A stretch of DNA of 64,000 bases, from assembly GCF_024139115.2 (NCBI RefSeq), contig NC_085141.1:72953481-73017480 (forward strand), in the 5' to 3' direction. A model generated the notes under the pieces. The model ran no database searches. It saw nothing but the letters and a program-made list of their open reading frames with translations, and had not been told where the DNA came from. A program made the position numbers and the translations under genes. Below, piece by piece: positions 1 to 12,822 of the stretch. Numbering within the stretch: the stretch's first letter is position 1; each line of letters opens with the position of its first letter. This stretch comes from Armigeres subalbatus (Eukaryota; Arthropoda; Insecta; Diptera; Culicidae).

Positions 1-701
1 TGTCGATCCAGAAAATGGAATTTTCTTGCAGACGACAATTCGGTTGGATTGGTTTTTATCGCGACTGGGGTTTCTTGATGGACCGAGCGATACATACTAG
101 CTGGTCCGCAAGGATGGAGAAGGTATGTTGCCATGTTCTGGTTTTTTTTCCTGGCCGTGGTTGACTTCAAAAGGGAATGAGCCGAGACACAACGTGGCAT
201 GGGGGATGATATCGAGCAAACGGAATACCCTGCGCTGGCTTCATAAATCATCTTGAAAACTAGGGGATATCCTCGTTGGTTTGTTTCTGATGGTTTCTTG
301 ATTAGTCGATATATAAATAAATAAAATGGCGTCGCTCTCGGTATCAAACTCACGCTTGCTTTCAAATGTTTATGTACTGCACTTGGTCTTGGTTTAACTT
401 TTGCGGAAAGGTTCAGCACGTGATGATAAATTCGACAACCACAAAATGTTACAGGATGATATGACATAGATGCATGATAGGAAAATGGTATATTCAGCCC
501 AGTATTCTAAAAGTGGTTGGGCTGATTTCGAAAATTTTCTGGTGAGTCGTTGAAACCTAGCAATTAATAACAGTTGTAGAAGTGCTTAATAGATACTATG
601 GTTCCAGGCGGCAATGTCCGAGTTGGTTTGCCAGATCTTGGATTCAATGCATGTTTAGAAGAGACAAACTGTGTTTATTGAATTTGTATATTTGGTATCC
701 T
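1..701. other. No gene seen; sequence upstream of SINE
   Basis: No open frame here resembles a known protein. The last 14 bases (688-701, atatttggtatcct) are the left copy of the target-site duplication of the SINE that follows. Nothing else can be assigned. Confidence 0.6.
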
Positions 702-989
702 GGGGCCCTCCTTAGCCGTGCAGTAAGACGCGCGGCTACAAAGCAAGACCATGCTGAGGGTGGCTGGGTTCGATTCCCGGTGCCGGTCTAGGCAATTTTC
801 GGATTGGAAATTGTCTCGACTTCCCTGGGCATAAGGTATCATCGTGTTAGCCTCATGATATACGAATGCAAAAATGGTAACTTGGCTTAGAAACCTCGCA
901 GTTAATAACTGTGGGAGTGCTTAATGAACACTAAGCTGCGAGGCGGCTCTGTCCCAGTGTGGGGATGTAATGCCAATAAGAAGAAGAAG
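702..989 (+). repeat. Feilai-like tRNA-derived SINE, full length
   Basis: The 5' part looks like a tRNA: an A-box-like stretch near 714-736, then a B box, ggttcgattcc, at 767-777. A tRNA-unrelated body follows and ends in an (AAG)n tail at about 978-989. A perfect 14-bp duplication, atatttggtatcct, flanks it at 688-701 and 990-1003, which is the mark of LINE-assisted retroposition. A second copy of the family lies inverted at 12823-13119. The name Feilai is given from family knowledge of Aedes SINEs. The short open frame at 582-791 is only the SINE and its flank. Confidence 0.88.
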
Positions 990-1003
990 ATATTTGGTAT
1001 CCT

Positions 1004-2747
1004 AAAATCTACCTTACATTTCTTTTAAAATGCTACAAACACGAGAGGCAGTTAACGATAAGTTTGTTTTCTTAATAAGTTTCTGATAGATCATCAGTTA
1101 AGGATTATCAGCAGGGGTTAGCAAATTCGGATCAAAATTCCCAGTGTTACACATTTTGTCAAACAACTAAATATTCACAGCGCAGTGATTGAACATTATG
1201 TCGTTTCCAGCATTCCGTGTCTTGCCACCACTCATAAACCAAGCTACCTAGTTTAGCAAGGTCCGTCTAGGAAGCCTCCCGGGGGAAGTGTAATTTAAAA
1301 TCAATAAAGTTTGATCGATTTAATATCTGTTGCTAGTGTCTACCCAGAACATAATCAACAACAACAACAGCAACTTGAACATTCTGCCAGTACATATCCA
1401 AAACAGGCAATCGACCGGCGTTAACAGTATGTGTTAAAATAAAAAAAAATGCAAAAGTGGGGTCCTGCGTTTAATTCAATTTAAATGTAATTAAACAATT
1501 ACATGAAATATTCAACGAATCATGTTTGCTTTTCAAAATCAGTCATAATCTAGGATGGTTTCTATCATTTAGTAATTGGGATCCGATCATTTAGTAGTTT
1601 GTCAACAACTCATTCAGGGGGGCTGAATTTCAAAATGTGTTGTACGGTGGAGTTTTGGCGCAATGCTTTTCGTACAACTACGTAGTTCGTTGTTTGAATT
1701 CCACTAGTTACAGGATTAAAGTGCTAGTTTCAGTAACTTATACTAAATGATTGTGATTTGGTTTGTATTTAATATGCGTTACAGCATTCAGATGAATAAC
1801 ATTATATCAACGTTTAGAAAGATTTCAGCTTTTATTAATTTATTAGATTTTTGAAATCAGTTAAAGTACACAAAATATTCCGAAATTTTAGGCTTTTTAA
1901 TGACACACACTGCAGCTCTGTGTTTCGTATAACATTGAAAGGAAACAAAATATCGTCGTCGTCCTCGTCGGAAAACTTCTATGCTCTATCTACGTATAAG
2001 CAACTATTCGATTCGAAAAATGTAAAGCGCACAGCCATGCACAACAATAACCAGATGGACAGGGCTGCGGCACAGAAAGCCAATGGAAATAAATGAAAAG
2101 AAAAAAAAACACAAAAATCATGCAATTGCAGAAATTGACGATTCAAGTCCGACTTTGGACCGGCAGAATACAGCGATAAGGACAGACAGGAAACAGCGAA
2201 CTTTACCAGTCTACACTGCCGCCTGTCGAGAAGATGGAACATGAAACGGCCGTAAATACACTCCGAACGCCGGCGTCGAATAAAGACCGTTCAGGGTTGG
2301 AAGGTATGAGGTTTGCAATGGGGAGCCCACGGGTATTAAACTAGGAAGCATTCGCATTCCGGTACATACGACTATCAACCGGAATATGAAAGGTTATAAA
2401 CAAGTATAGAATATGGATGAAAGTTGGACCTTGCAGAGCTTGTCAGTTGGGGAATCCGATTTTTGTGCCATTAAAAATGGCATTTATCAGGTTGTTAGTT
2501 TGCTGTTTTATAGTGCAATGTAGTATTTGCGGTAGACTAGGAGGAAGCGCTTCACACAACGTGACAAATGGACTTAGAAACAGACCATATTTAGATAAGG
2601 CAATGATTATGAATCTGAATATTCACTTATCATAAAACCCCACTATCAAACCCCTTTTTAATACACCACATATTTTGAGAGGTAAAGGAAGGTAAAGGAA
2701 GAGACCGGGTTTGGTAAAACCCTGAAAACTCCCTAACGAAATTAGTG
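1004..2747. other. No gene seen
   Basis: AT-rich DNA with no recognisable coding signal. Short overlapping open frames on both strands near 1851-2242 have no family resemblance and are treated as chance. Probably intronic or intergenic. Confidence 0.5.
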
Positions 2748-3022
2748 TTCTTCTTCTTCTATGGCTCTACATTTCAACTGAAGAACTTGGTCTGCTTTTC
2801 AACTTAGTACTCTATTAGCGTTTCCTCAGTTGTTAATTGGAAGCTTTTCTATGCCCGCCATTGCATGAGTATGTATCTTGTGTGGCAAGTACAATGGATA
2901 CACTATGCCCAGGAAGACGAGAATGTTTCCCACCGAAAACATCCTAGACGGGACCTAGAATCGAACTTGCCATCTCCGGATTGGCAATCCAACGTCTTTG
3001 CTCGCAAGGCTAACTGGAGACC
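2748..3022 (-). repeat. tRNA-derived SINE, second family, reverse orientation
   Basis: Read on the - strand, it opens with ggtctccagt, has a degenerate B box (ggttcgattc-like, complement of the stretch around 2958-2970), and ends in a short GAA/AGA tail (ttcttcttctt on + at about 2750). A forward copy at 9891-10125 shares the head, the 'attgccaatcc' motif, the 'catgcaatggg' motif and the tail. The possible target duplication (aaatta on both sides) is short and uncertain. Confidence 0.72.
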
Positions 3023-6019
3023 AAATTATCTTAATACCTAACCGGAGACGAAATAAGTGTTTCGACCCTTATATTTGGCTTTCTCATTCTAAATGATGTT
3101 TGTTTTATTCTGGCGACATCATTACTGAATTTAATTTAAAAAAATATGTACATTCTAATTCTTTTTATCCCATCTGTGGGACGTACCACAACAGAAAAAC
3201 TCCAAGAATAAAACATCAGGTGAAATGGAACTCAATTTAGAATACTAGAAGGGGATTTTATTGTTCCGTCACATTAATAACACTTCACGCATTCTTTGTA
3301 AAAAGGGTACATTCCTTTCTCTTCCCCTTTCCTTTCCTCTATACCGCCGGTAGCCAGACACGTGGCACGCAATCTGATTTACTTTATTAAAAGAAACTCT
3401 GTTGCTGATTAAACTCAAGACGATCGTGCTTAAAGATAAGAAACATTTCGCCGAATATGTATAGCTTTTACCTTTTTTAATTAGGGGAAATAGCCAAACC
3501 TTGCACGGCTAAAATTTGTGCCCATCGTTGAACACCCATAAGAAATGCACCTGTGTTTAACAATAAGCGAATAAATTAGGTGTTTAACTTTTGTTGAAAC
3601 TACCGAAAAAACGATTCGTCGATCAGAGTTGATTGGTATATAACACTATGATAAGTCGCATGGAACGCGCTTGACAGTTGAACCTGACAGGAAATTCCGA
3701 GTGAAGCTAGTTTGTCAACTAGTAAAAAAACTACAAAGCATTAATAGTTGGTTTGAACACTAAGTTTGTAAATTAGAAATGCTACCTTTATTGAACGTAA
3801 TGTCAAAAGGAAGAAGAGAAGTAAAACAATTTTTGTATAATTCGTTTTCATATAAAAGCATGTATAGAAATCCTATAAATAATAACTATGAAAATTCAAA
3901 GCTGGAAGATAGGTCATGCTCCAGTAAAAATAGAGCCATGAACATAGAAGCAAATTCCCATAATAGCACCTTACGGAAAATGCAATCATGCCGTTCTCTA
4001 ATTTAATAAATATTAATCCATTTAACGTTCAACGCGAACGACGAGTTTTGTTTAATTTACACGTGAGGCTTCCGCTTGAACTTCGCCAATGGGGCACGCT
4101 ATTGATTCAACATCACACACCTGTTTGGTCATCGTGGTGCTGACTGTTGACGGTTGACCAAGCCCTCGCCGTGAGTCCCGGTCTGAAGCGGAGTCTAATT
4201 GTCACCCGTGTTTATGGTTGCGTTCTTGAGCGTTGCATGTCGTCAAACGCTTTTTCAAGTGCGCCTTTTTTTGTGGCCCACTAGAGGCAAGGTTAGCTCG
4301 CGGGTGCGGGCGAGAGACCACGATTTGACGGGTTCCACTGATTGCAGGTTTATGAGCTTGTACGTGGTCATATTTTTCTCACGGAAGCAGCAGTTCGCCG
4401 TAATGTGGTAAGGAACCAATGGCAAGATGATTAGCATTCTCGAAAGTGAAAGTGAAAGTGTGACTGTGCATGTTTCTGATTGAGGCATTTGGAAGGGGTT
4501 GGTGAACTTTTACCATCTTCATTTTTCTCTTTCAATGGGTGATATATTTAGAACGATACTTCTGAGAATTCTTGTTGCATTTGTTCAACGATGCACATTT
4601 TTTCTCAATCTGCGGATTTGAAATTAATACACATTAATACACATATCAAAAATTACAAGGGACGATTATGCTTATAACAGAGGAGTAATCGCATTATGTT
4701 GCCCATTATAAACCTTATACTTTTTTAATTCCCATCGGTACTATTTTATTCCACGAAATGGGGAATGGCTCCATGATTTAATTAATCTATTGTAGCTAAA
4801 TTTGCATTTTACCATGGTAGGGTATTGTACATTGCTAAAAATAGGAAATATTTAAGGAATCATTAATTGACAAATTTTCTGATTTCATTAATTTTTATCA
4901 TGAACTAGTCGACCCGGCACTGCATAGTAGGCGAAAATGCGTGTTGTGAACTGCCCATGCACAATTTCCATACGATTCTTAATTTTAGTTTTCCATGATT
5001 TACCCAACCTTACTCGTGGTTTTCGCATGAATAAAGCCTGTCCACTTTCAATTTCAGACACGTCTCTTATAAAGCCATTTTTTAAAATTTTCACAAACCA
5101 TTGAAAAGATCGATTTACATGACAGCTGATTCTTCCTGATTTATGTGCTGCTTTCAGCATATTCTAAATACGCCCAAATTGATAAAATGACGACAAATCA
5201 ATGAATTATTGGCAGTGGCTGATTTTCTACCCGCCGCACAGTGGGACGGATTGAAAAAAAGACGGTCAAAAGTACAAATATGGCTTAGAATGAGAACAAA
5301 TGGGTTTATTATACTTACTGTAATGAAATTTTATCATTTTCAACCACATTCATAACGATTGTTGTGATTGTAGCATTCAGTTCATATACATACATTTTCA
5401 TGTATTTTACGTCATTTTCAAATGCCTCGGGAAAAACCTGCGGGCCCTGGCGGGCCCTAAATTTGGTTTAGTTTGAAAATATATAATGTAAAATAGTAGC
5501 CATGCGATTTTCAGCGCTGGGTAATGATGGGTAAATTGTTTTCTGACCACATGAAAACACCACGAAATGAGTAAATTTCGAAATAAGCCCAAATTCAACT
5601 CCATAAGCCAAGGGTGAATATTTCATGAATTTGTGATACAATGCATGCAATTGATAGTTGATTATGTTATCTTTGAAGATGTATTGAGTTTGAAATGATT
5701 GAATAACAAATTTGAAAAATATTGCAAAGATATCATGCTTCATATTTATATATTATCAATGGTGTTGAAAACAGTTTTCATGCCAACTTCAAAGGTACCC
5801 CAATGGGCACAATATCGTCAAATTGACTCAACCAAAGTAATTTACAATATTTTATAACCTGTATAATGCGAGAAAAATATTTAAAAAATAGAATACATCA
5901 TTTTGAAAAATGACCTTTTGACCCTCTTTCTAAGGATTCGTCCCTCTGTGCGCCGCTTCCACATCCAGGCGCTATCGTATATGCCCAAATAGCCAGCAAG
6001 AGTTAACCGCCAGAAATGT
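3023..6019. other. No gene seen
   Basis: No coding region was recognised. A TATA-like string (tatataac near 3640) precedes a short open frame at 3779-4006, but that frame resembles no family. Low-complexity AT tracts are frequent. Confidence 0.45.
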
Positions 6020-6188
6020 GTATGGCGAAAGACATCTAACGCGGGTTTTCTCAAAATTAGGAACTTTTCATGAAAAAATATTTGGTACCGGTTAGGAAGG
6101 ATGGTGTCCGCTACTACGCCTACCAAATATTTTTTCGATTGGGGTGCTTAATTTTGAGAAATCGATCCTTAGATACCTTTCGCCATAC
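6020..6188. repeat. MITE-like inverted repeat
   Basis: The left end (gtatggcgaaaga, from 6020) is the reverse complement of the right end (ctttcgccatac, to 6188). The arms also pair further in (ttctcaaaattag against cttaattttgagaa). It has no coding capacity, so it is called as a small non-autonomous DNA element. Confidence 0.6.
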
Positions 6189-7441
6189 TGATTTCAGATA
6201 GTTAAGTCCTAGTGTGCCGCTGTAAGCACGCTCAAAGCAGGCGATTCATTGGAAATTACCGACGTGTCCGAAATTTAACGTGGACAGGCTTTAAATATCA
6301 TATAAACCCGTCGGAAACTATGATGAACGTTTATGCTGAAAGAATGAAGAAAATCCATTCAGCCGTTTTCGAGTTATGCGATGCGGATACGAACACAGAC
6401 GATTTCACGGGTGTTGCAAATGTCACAATGAACTATTTGCACCCCGCATTCTAGATCAATTTCCGTGTGTTTGTTTTGTTTTCCTCAACAGCTGACCTTA
6501 AATTGTATTCAAAAGATTGTTTTTACATTTCTCCGTTAAATTCACCAACTGTTTATATATACAAACCTTGCGGATCCCACAAGGAATCGACTAAGGAGAA
6601 AATCTTGCAAAACGGTCAACCCTTTCGCGAGTTAAATCGTCAGGATTTGCATGCGCGTTGGATGTCTGTTCTTTGGAAGTTGTTCTCAATATCTGAAACA
6701 CATCGAATGAACGTACTTTAGCTTTTACGTACCCTCAGTGCAAAAGTAAGGCAAACATTTAGCCTTTTAGTCAATAACGAGAATAACAATTCTACACACT
6801 TGTATTAATGCAAGTGACTGCAAAAGAAATTACTATTGAACACCAAATAAAGAAAATAATAAAGAATTTTACAACAGTTTGTTAGATTGATAGACTGGTG
6901 TACGTTTAATATTGAATTCGTACCCTATTACTATTCGCTGCAAATGCTTCTTCTGGGAAGGTCGTCCAACGATTCATAGCTCAGTATACATACCTACTCT
7001 ATGTTGGTGATTTTTGTATTCGCTTTTATAATCGATGCCTACCGATGTGGTATACTTGCGGCTGCAATAATCGTCAGATCCGAAACCCGGATCATAAATG
7101 CAAATATAGGAAAATTTGTTTATTTTATGTGAGGTTTGATCGATACATATTACACAAAGCTTATTCGGGCATTTTTACTCTTCATCAAAGACAAACATTG
7201 ATTCAAAATACCTAAATGTTATTTTACGAGCGGTTGCGTGCGAGCGTTGTCATCACGAAAATAAAAACATCATGTTCGATATGGGCAGATTATGTTGGAA
7301 ACATTTGGAAGCGAACACTTTTCATATCTTACTTAACAGTGGTCGACGTATGAAGAAAATTATGAGCTTTGTTCATTGTTTCATCGGTTTAATATGCAAA
7401 AAACAGAAAGGATCCAATTTAGAAGTGAAATTAAATATATT

Positions 7442-7629
7442 GGGGAGAATTAAGGCTGTGGCACATAGTCAGGGGGTATTTTGTTGAACAAAATATATGA
7501 AACTCAGCCAAAAAATTATTTTTAATGTGCCAAAACCTGTATTCCGGTAAAATTTTAGTATAATTTGTCATATAATACCCTCTGAGAATAATACATAGAA
7601 CAAAACTTGCCAAAGCCGTCATTTCCCCT
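7442..7629. repeat. MITE, degenerate copy of the 10995-11184 family
   Basis: The right end carries aacttgccaaagccgtcatttcccc and the left end a decayed inverted version. The same ends are well preserved at 10995-11184. The copy here has diverged, mainly in its left arm. Confidence 0.6.
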
Positions 7630-8060
7630 ATTTTTTTTCTTAGATTTCATTTTTCATAATATTCAGTTGACTGAATAGTGTAGTTGTTCCGGTTCTTCTT
7701 TTCAGCAGAGAGCCGATAAAATTGATGCTTACTTTTTTCTCATTTCGAGATGAAAGGAATTTGTTACAGTGAGATGGAGATGATGGGAACGATTTCCCTA
7801 TCTCAGATGGAAATGCTTCCTAGTTTCATGTCTCATTTATATAAACTTATTATTTCAGAGCCACCTATTTTTGTCTTATGTTAATTTAGAACCTCTGTAC
7901 TACCGTAATCTGAAAAAGTGACGTATGCGCCAAATTACAACATATTGGTTTTTCATTTCTCTGTTAAAAAGTACGAAGAGTAGTATCCGTTAACACCAAC
8001 ATTAAAAAAAACAATGGATATACGTTACTTTGTCACGGCCGTGTAGCAAAAGTCCAATGA

Positions 8061-8250
8061 TTTTACCTTTCTGGTACAACGAAGTTTAACAAAAATCTAT
8101 TATTTAACTTTCCCAACAAATTTTATAGAAAACTCGAAGATCTATAGCGTTATATATCAATATCAGCTCAACTAATTCAGCAAATATCTTTCTGTATATG
8201 CGCTCATGCTTATTACAAGGAAGGCAGTATCACTACTAGGTGAATTCATT
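8061..8250. repeat. Degenerate copy of the 10191-10608 interspersed repeat
   Basis: It shares with the 10191-10608 copy the start (acctttctggtacaacgaagtt), the middle (gttatatatcaatatcagctcaac) and the end (ggcagtatcactactaggtgaat). It is internally shortened and diverged. Confidence 0.6.
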
Positions 8251-8599
8251 TGGAATTTTATTTGACTATTAAGGGTTCAGAAGGAATTGTTGCTTGATTG
8301 GCTACAAGATGGCTACTTTCATCTATTACCGAAAATAAAACCCGCTGTCGCAATCGCTAAATTCTTCACACCCTTAATTTCATTATCGATTTCACCACGA
8401 CCCCCGGTCTCTACTCTCACACTTTCCAATACCCAAGGCTGTTTTCTCAACACCACACCTGATGTGACAACATGAGAAAGGATAGTTTATGCCATAGATT
8501 TATTTCAAGCTACTTGCAAAGCTCATTCACTTCAAAGCTAGACCTTACATCTTCTGCTAGGCATTCGCAAGCTTATTGCTCACGGAAATTGGCTCATCG

Positions 8600-8785
8600 T
8601 CAACTCTTAACTTAGTGTTTTTAATGCGTTTCCACAGTTATACATTGCCTCTAGTTCTGATCAAATGTATAAATTAGTATATTTTATGGCGGCACAATGG
8701 TAATATGAGCCAATTTCTAATCGTTGCTAGAATTGAACCCGCCACCTTCAGCTTGGATTTTCCGACCGAGCAATCTGTGGCCACT
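8600..8785 (-). repeat. Degenerate tRNA-derived SINE fragment
   Basis: The - strand shows a tRNA-like head with a B-box-like string (gggttcaattct, complement near 8735-8746), followed by a body resembling the Feilai-type tail region. No clear tail or target duplication remains, so it is an old copy. Confidence 0.45.
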
Positions 8786-9890
8786 TTTTCGAAGCGTGTC
8801 ATCATCAAGTGTTAATTATATCAAGTAAGTCCAAAGCTAAGCATTTGGTGATAACATTCTCTTTTACAATGTCAATCATCTCTTTGTAATCTGGTTTAAC
8901 ACCAGCCACCCACTCTCGCCTTATCTATCTAAATTTTCTTTTTTGTCCATTATATTGTAGGTGGGCGCTGTAAAAAGACGAAGTTTACATCTTACGTATA
9001 TGTGTGCTTATTTTCTTTGCTTGTGTTTTCAAACACTTTTCATCACTTCACAAAATCCGTGCAAATGTTTCTGTCATTGGAGAGATTTTTCATAATCCTT
9101 TTTTGTCTCGATTGCAGTCGAGTATTACAAGGATGGAAAGATATAAAACGGGAGAACATTTTGGCTCCATATCCATGCGTGGGTGGAAAAAGAAAGTTTC
9201 TATCAAAAACCTAGTTGTGCTACTCGCCAGGTGATGGCTCTGCAGCTTGAAATTCTTATCATGGCGCTTGGTGGCGCTCCACATGAATTCCGATAAAAGC
9301 TTCAAAGCTTTTGTGGTAGGAGCACACATTGAACCCATTATTCGTGCGCATGTGCCGATATTTGGTCGAAAATCCTATTAGTTACAGAAGGATGTTCGCG
9401 ATGGTCACGTGAATACTGAAAACCGGGGATTCTGGCCAGAACGGCATGAGGCAAGCGCATGTTCCAGGACAAGCTTCTGGTATCGTTGTCGTCGTGGCAT
9501 GCACTTTTTGGGGGATGCAGATGGCTTCAACTTATTTCACGACGTACATGTCCTGCCGTGAAGTTTTCAGTGAGTTTGTTTTGTTATTCGCTACTGCTTT
9601 AATACTTTCAATTCCACTAGAAGAATGGATAGTAGACATTTATAAATCAAAACATATGGCAAAGCAATAGATAGCGATCTAGATACTGTAAATGTAAGTA
9701 TATTGCGCCATCACAGATTACAATTGATTAAGCGATTATTACACACAAGGAGAGCAAATCCCATGCTTCCTTCCATTGGTTCCTTGTGCAATTGCGATTG
9801 TTCTGGTGAATCACGGAATAGCAACTACGAAATGCACGTTCAGCATGCTCATGCTCATGTTCATGCTCAATATAAAAAGCTGTATGGTGG

Positions 9891-10125
9891 GGTCTCCAGT
9901 CGCGTTGCAAGCAAAGGCGTAGGATTGCCAATCCAAAGATGGCGATTTCGATTCTCGGTCCGGTCTAGGATGTTTTCGGGTTGAAACCTTTCTCGAAACC
10001 CAGGGCATATTGTATGCATTGTACTTGCCACACAATATATATACTCATGCAATGGGGGACTTAGAAAGCTTTCAATTAAATACTGAGGAAATTGTTGAAA
10101 TGTAGAGTCATTGAAGAAGAAGATA
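9891..10125 (+). repeat. tRNA-derived SINE, second family, forward copy
   Basis: It begins with ggtctccagtcgcgttgcaag and has a B-box-like string (tttcgattctcgg near 9947-9959). The body contains 'gaaagctttcaatta' and it ends in gaagaagaag at about 10113-10123. It is the same family as the inverted copy at 2748-3022. Confidence 0.72.
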
Positions 10126-10190
10126 TCATGGTAGGTCAAAAAACGACACGGGACAACTATGCTTGGCATGACAGTAAAGATCTAACTTAA

Positions 10191-10608
10191 CTTTTTGCCT
10201 TTCTCGTACAACAAAGTTGTACCGAAAGGCTATCATTTCATTCCAAAATCGAACTTTTTATAGAAGTCTCGGGGACCCATGATGTTATATACCAATCGAC
10301 TCAGCTCGTCGAGCTGAACAAATGTCTGTCTGTCCGTGTGTATGTGTGTGTATGTGTGCACACGAAACCCGAAAAACATTAGCCACTTTTTCATATAGTA
10401 ATTCTTAATCGATTTTCTCGCATTTAGTTGCATTCGACGGGGGACAAACCCTAGTTGATCACTATTGAATTTGATAACGATCGACCATTGCGTTTAAAAG
10501 TTATTAAGAAAATGGAATCGAACTATGTAAGCGCCATATAAGGTTGGTGTCTTGGATAAATGCGAGAAAGGCAGTGTCACCACTCGGTGAATAAAGTTGG
10601 GGTTTTTT
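10191..10608. repeat. Interspersed repeat, well preserved copy
   Basis: It starts ctttttgcctttctcgtac and ends gagaaaggcagtgtcaccac followed by ggtgaataaagttgggg. The ends are partial inverted matches (gcctttctcg against cgagaaaggc). It contains a (gtgtat)-rich microsatellite near 10335-10360. It has no coding capacity and a second, decayed copy lies at 8061-8250. Confidence 0.7.
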
Positions 10609-10994
10609 ATGTACACTGCTTTGAGGACAATCACGACAGAGTCCAAAAACGGTAGCCACAATGGCCGACTCTAGCCCTTACCTCGCTAATTGACCTTCCC
10701 GTCAACATTTTTTGAATTAGCGAATATTTATTTATTTATTTCTATTATTTATTTAAAGTCAACTTTCTCGAAGAAACCATATTTTTTTATGCCTCCAATT
10801 ATTTGTAAAATTTAAAAGGTGCTGTTTTTCATGCTTAGCCCCTTTTTGAACCAACATCAGGTCAATCTTTCAGACCGGTTCACACGAACAGTTCTTTTTA
10901 GTTTTTGTATCCGATTTTGAAAAAAATGTGGGTTCTTTGGGAAAGTTGACCTTAAATGAGTCAAAGAATTGACTGAGATAATAAAACCAAGATA

Positions 10995-11184
10995 GGGGGA
11001 ATGACGGCTTTGGCAAGTTTTGTTCTATTATTGGCAGGGGGTTTTTTATGACTGACTAGGCTCAAATTTGGCCTAAACATTCTTTGCATATCAAAAAATA
11101 TTGTGGCCAAATTTCATAAAATTTGGTCGACAAAAACCCCCCTGCCAATAATAGAACAAAACCTGCCAAAGCCGTCTTTCCCCC
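10995..11184. repeat. MITE with long terminal inverted repeats and TA duplication
   Basis: The outer arms of about 45 bp pair almost perfectly: gggggaatgacggctttggc at the left against gccaaagccgtctttccccc at the right, continuing through the 'tgttctattattggcaggggg' arms. TA flanks both ends (10993-10994 and 11185-11186), as expected for a Tc1/mariner-mobilised MITE. A diverged copy is at 7442-7629. Confidence 0.82.
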
Positions 11185-11280
11185 TACTTTTTTGACGGAA
11201 AATGCCAATTATCAGCATATCTGAAAATCATTTTTTTCGTGGATGCTGCAACGGAGAAAAAATGAAAAAGTGGTATTCGT

Positions 11281-11551
11281 TTAAGAAAATTATTTTGAGC
11301 TTTTTAGTGGAATGTCTTCATTTGTCATAAGACGAGTTTGTACAATCCCATTTAACCTCAACAGTAAGGCCGTCTTCAGTGTTCAGTGTCTCGTACTTGA
11401 CTCGACTTCAGTTGACTTTTTTTTTCGACTTCAGTCGAGTCAAGTACGAGACACTGAAGACGGCCTTACTGTTGAGGTCGAAATACGTATCTGTCAAGGT
11501 ACAATTAAGTGGTGGAATTATATGAGATTGTACAAACTCGTCTTATGCCAA
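11281..11551. repeat. Foldback repeat (family shared with 12219-12379 and 63267-63548)
   Basis: An inner palindrome pairs 'cgtcttcagtgt...gtctcgtacttgactcgac' with its complement across a short poly-T spacer near 11416-11430. The outer parts (tcataagacgagtttgtac and its complement) pair as well. The motif 'gtcgaaatacgtatctg' is the shared signature. One arm is shorter than the other, so this copy has lost part of its left arm. Confidence 0.75.
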
Positions 11552-12218
11552 GTAGTATTCGCTGTTTCCTCTCGCTTGGTTTTATAGATGTGTACTTCTG
11601 GAAGCTTGATGTGGTTTTTATATTGGATTCTACCGCGGAATCAAAATTTAAATATACTCGCTTTAAATATAGCTTTGCTGCATCCGTGAAATAATAAAAA
11701 TTACAATTATGCGTTGTTTCCGTATTAGGGAAAATAAGTATAAAATGCGCCGATTGCCATTGGGTAAAATCCGTCACCACTTTTCCTTTGTTTATTACCC
11801 AAATTTGGTCTTGAAATCGTTAGCGGGTAAATCCAAAAAGCATTTGCAAGCCGTCACATGAAAAAACTCTGTATTAAAGGTTAAACAAAATTAATCTGTA
11901 TTAAAAATTCTTTTCGACGCAATTTCTATGTTTACGTTCTCAATGCTTTTTCTTCCGATACAAAAAATATGCCTAACTACCATCAGTCTGAAACATTTAC
12001 TGCTTTAAAGGATAGGCTGACACTAAAAACTTATGCAGAAGTGTGTGACAATTTTAGTGAATAATTTTTGAATATTGCTTGCTTGGATAGATTACTTGAC
12101 CAAATAATGATAAATTAAATTAATTGGTAAATCCCTGTACGATGAAAAATTTGTGTGTTTTATGTCTGTAAGTCTACTTCATAGACTTTCTTATTGATAA
12201 TATTTTATATCAAAATCA

Positions 12219-12379
12219 AGTCGAGTCAAGTACGAGACACTGAAGACGACCTTACTGTTGAGGTCGAAATACGTATCTGTCAAGGTACAATCAAGTGGTG
12301 GAATTAAATGGGAAGGTACAAACTCGTCTTATGACAAGTGAAGACATTCCACTAAAAAGCTCAAAATAATTTTCTTAAT
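12219..12379. repeat. Half copy of the same foldback repeat
   Basis: Only the right arm is present, running from gtcgagtcaagtacgagac to the outer end gaagacattccactaaaaagc at about 12349. That outer end is the reverse complement of the left end of the copy at 11281. Together the two copies bracket about 660 bp of unrelated sequence in inverted orientation. Confidence 0.7.
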
Positions 12380-12444
12380 CAAAATTGAATAAGTTCAGAG
12401 TCGGCATCTAAAAAATATAACACAAATGTTTTTGTTTTGACGTT

Positions 12445-12661
12445 ATACCGCCTCAGGGGTACCGCCTCAGGTGACAATGGCTCTGGGGGCTGAGATGGGG
12501 TTATCGCTTCCACCGGCAGTCGTAGAGCAAAATCGTTCAAAAAGGTCTCTTATATTTTATTCTTCTTGCCCTCAGATACATTCAATCTGTTCTACATGCA
12601 TTCTAAGTAGTTGAAATAGTGACCCATTCTCACTCCCATTTAACCCATTGTCACTCCCTTG
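12445..12661. repeat. Interspersed repeat, inverted relative to 35241-35459
   Basis: Shared features include the ends (gggtgacaatgggt-type motifs, here as 'acccattgtcactccct') and the interior (aaaatcgttcaaaaaggtctcttatattttattcttcttgccctcagatacattcaat, with its complement in the other copy). It has no coding capacity. Confidence 0.75.
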
Positions 12662-12822
12662 ATCCACATCCAGCCACCTCCACTATGGCCTATGACGTGT
12701 CGTACTGCTTAGCTATCGAAGGCAAAAAATGCATTGGAAATTCCAAGGCAATAGAAAAGATTAAAATTAGTATTGTGAGCTTTGAACTCATTTTACTGCA
12801 ATCTCATACAAATCTGACAAAT

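Noticed and set aside
582..791. Possible tRNA gene or small protein
   Set aside because: The B box belongs to a SINE with tail and target duplication, and the small frame merely crosses it.
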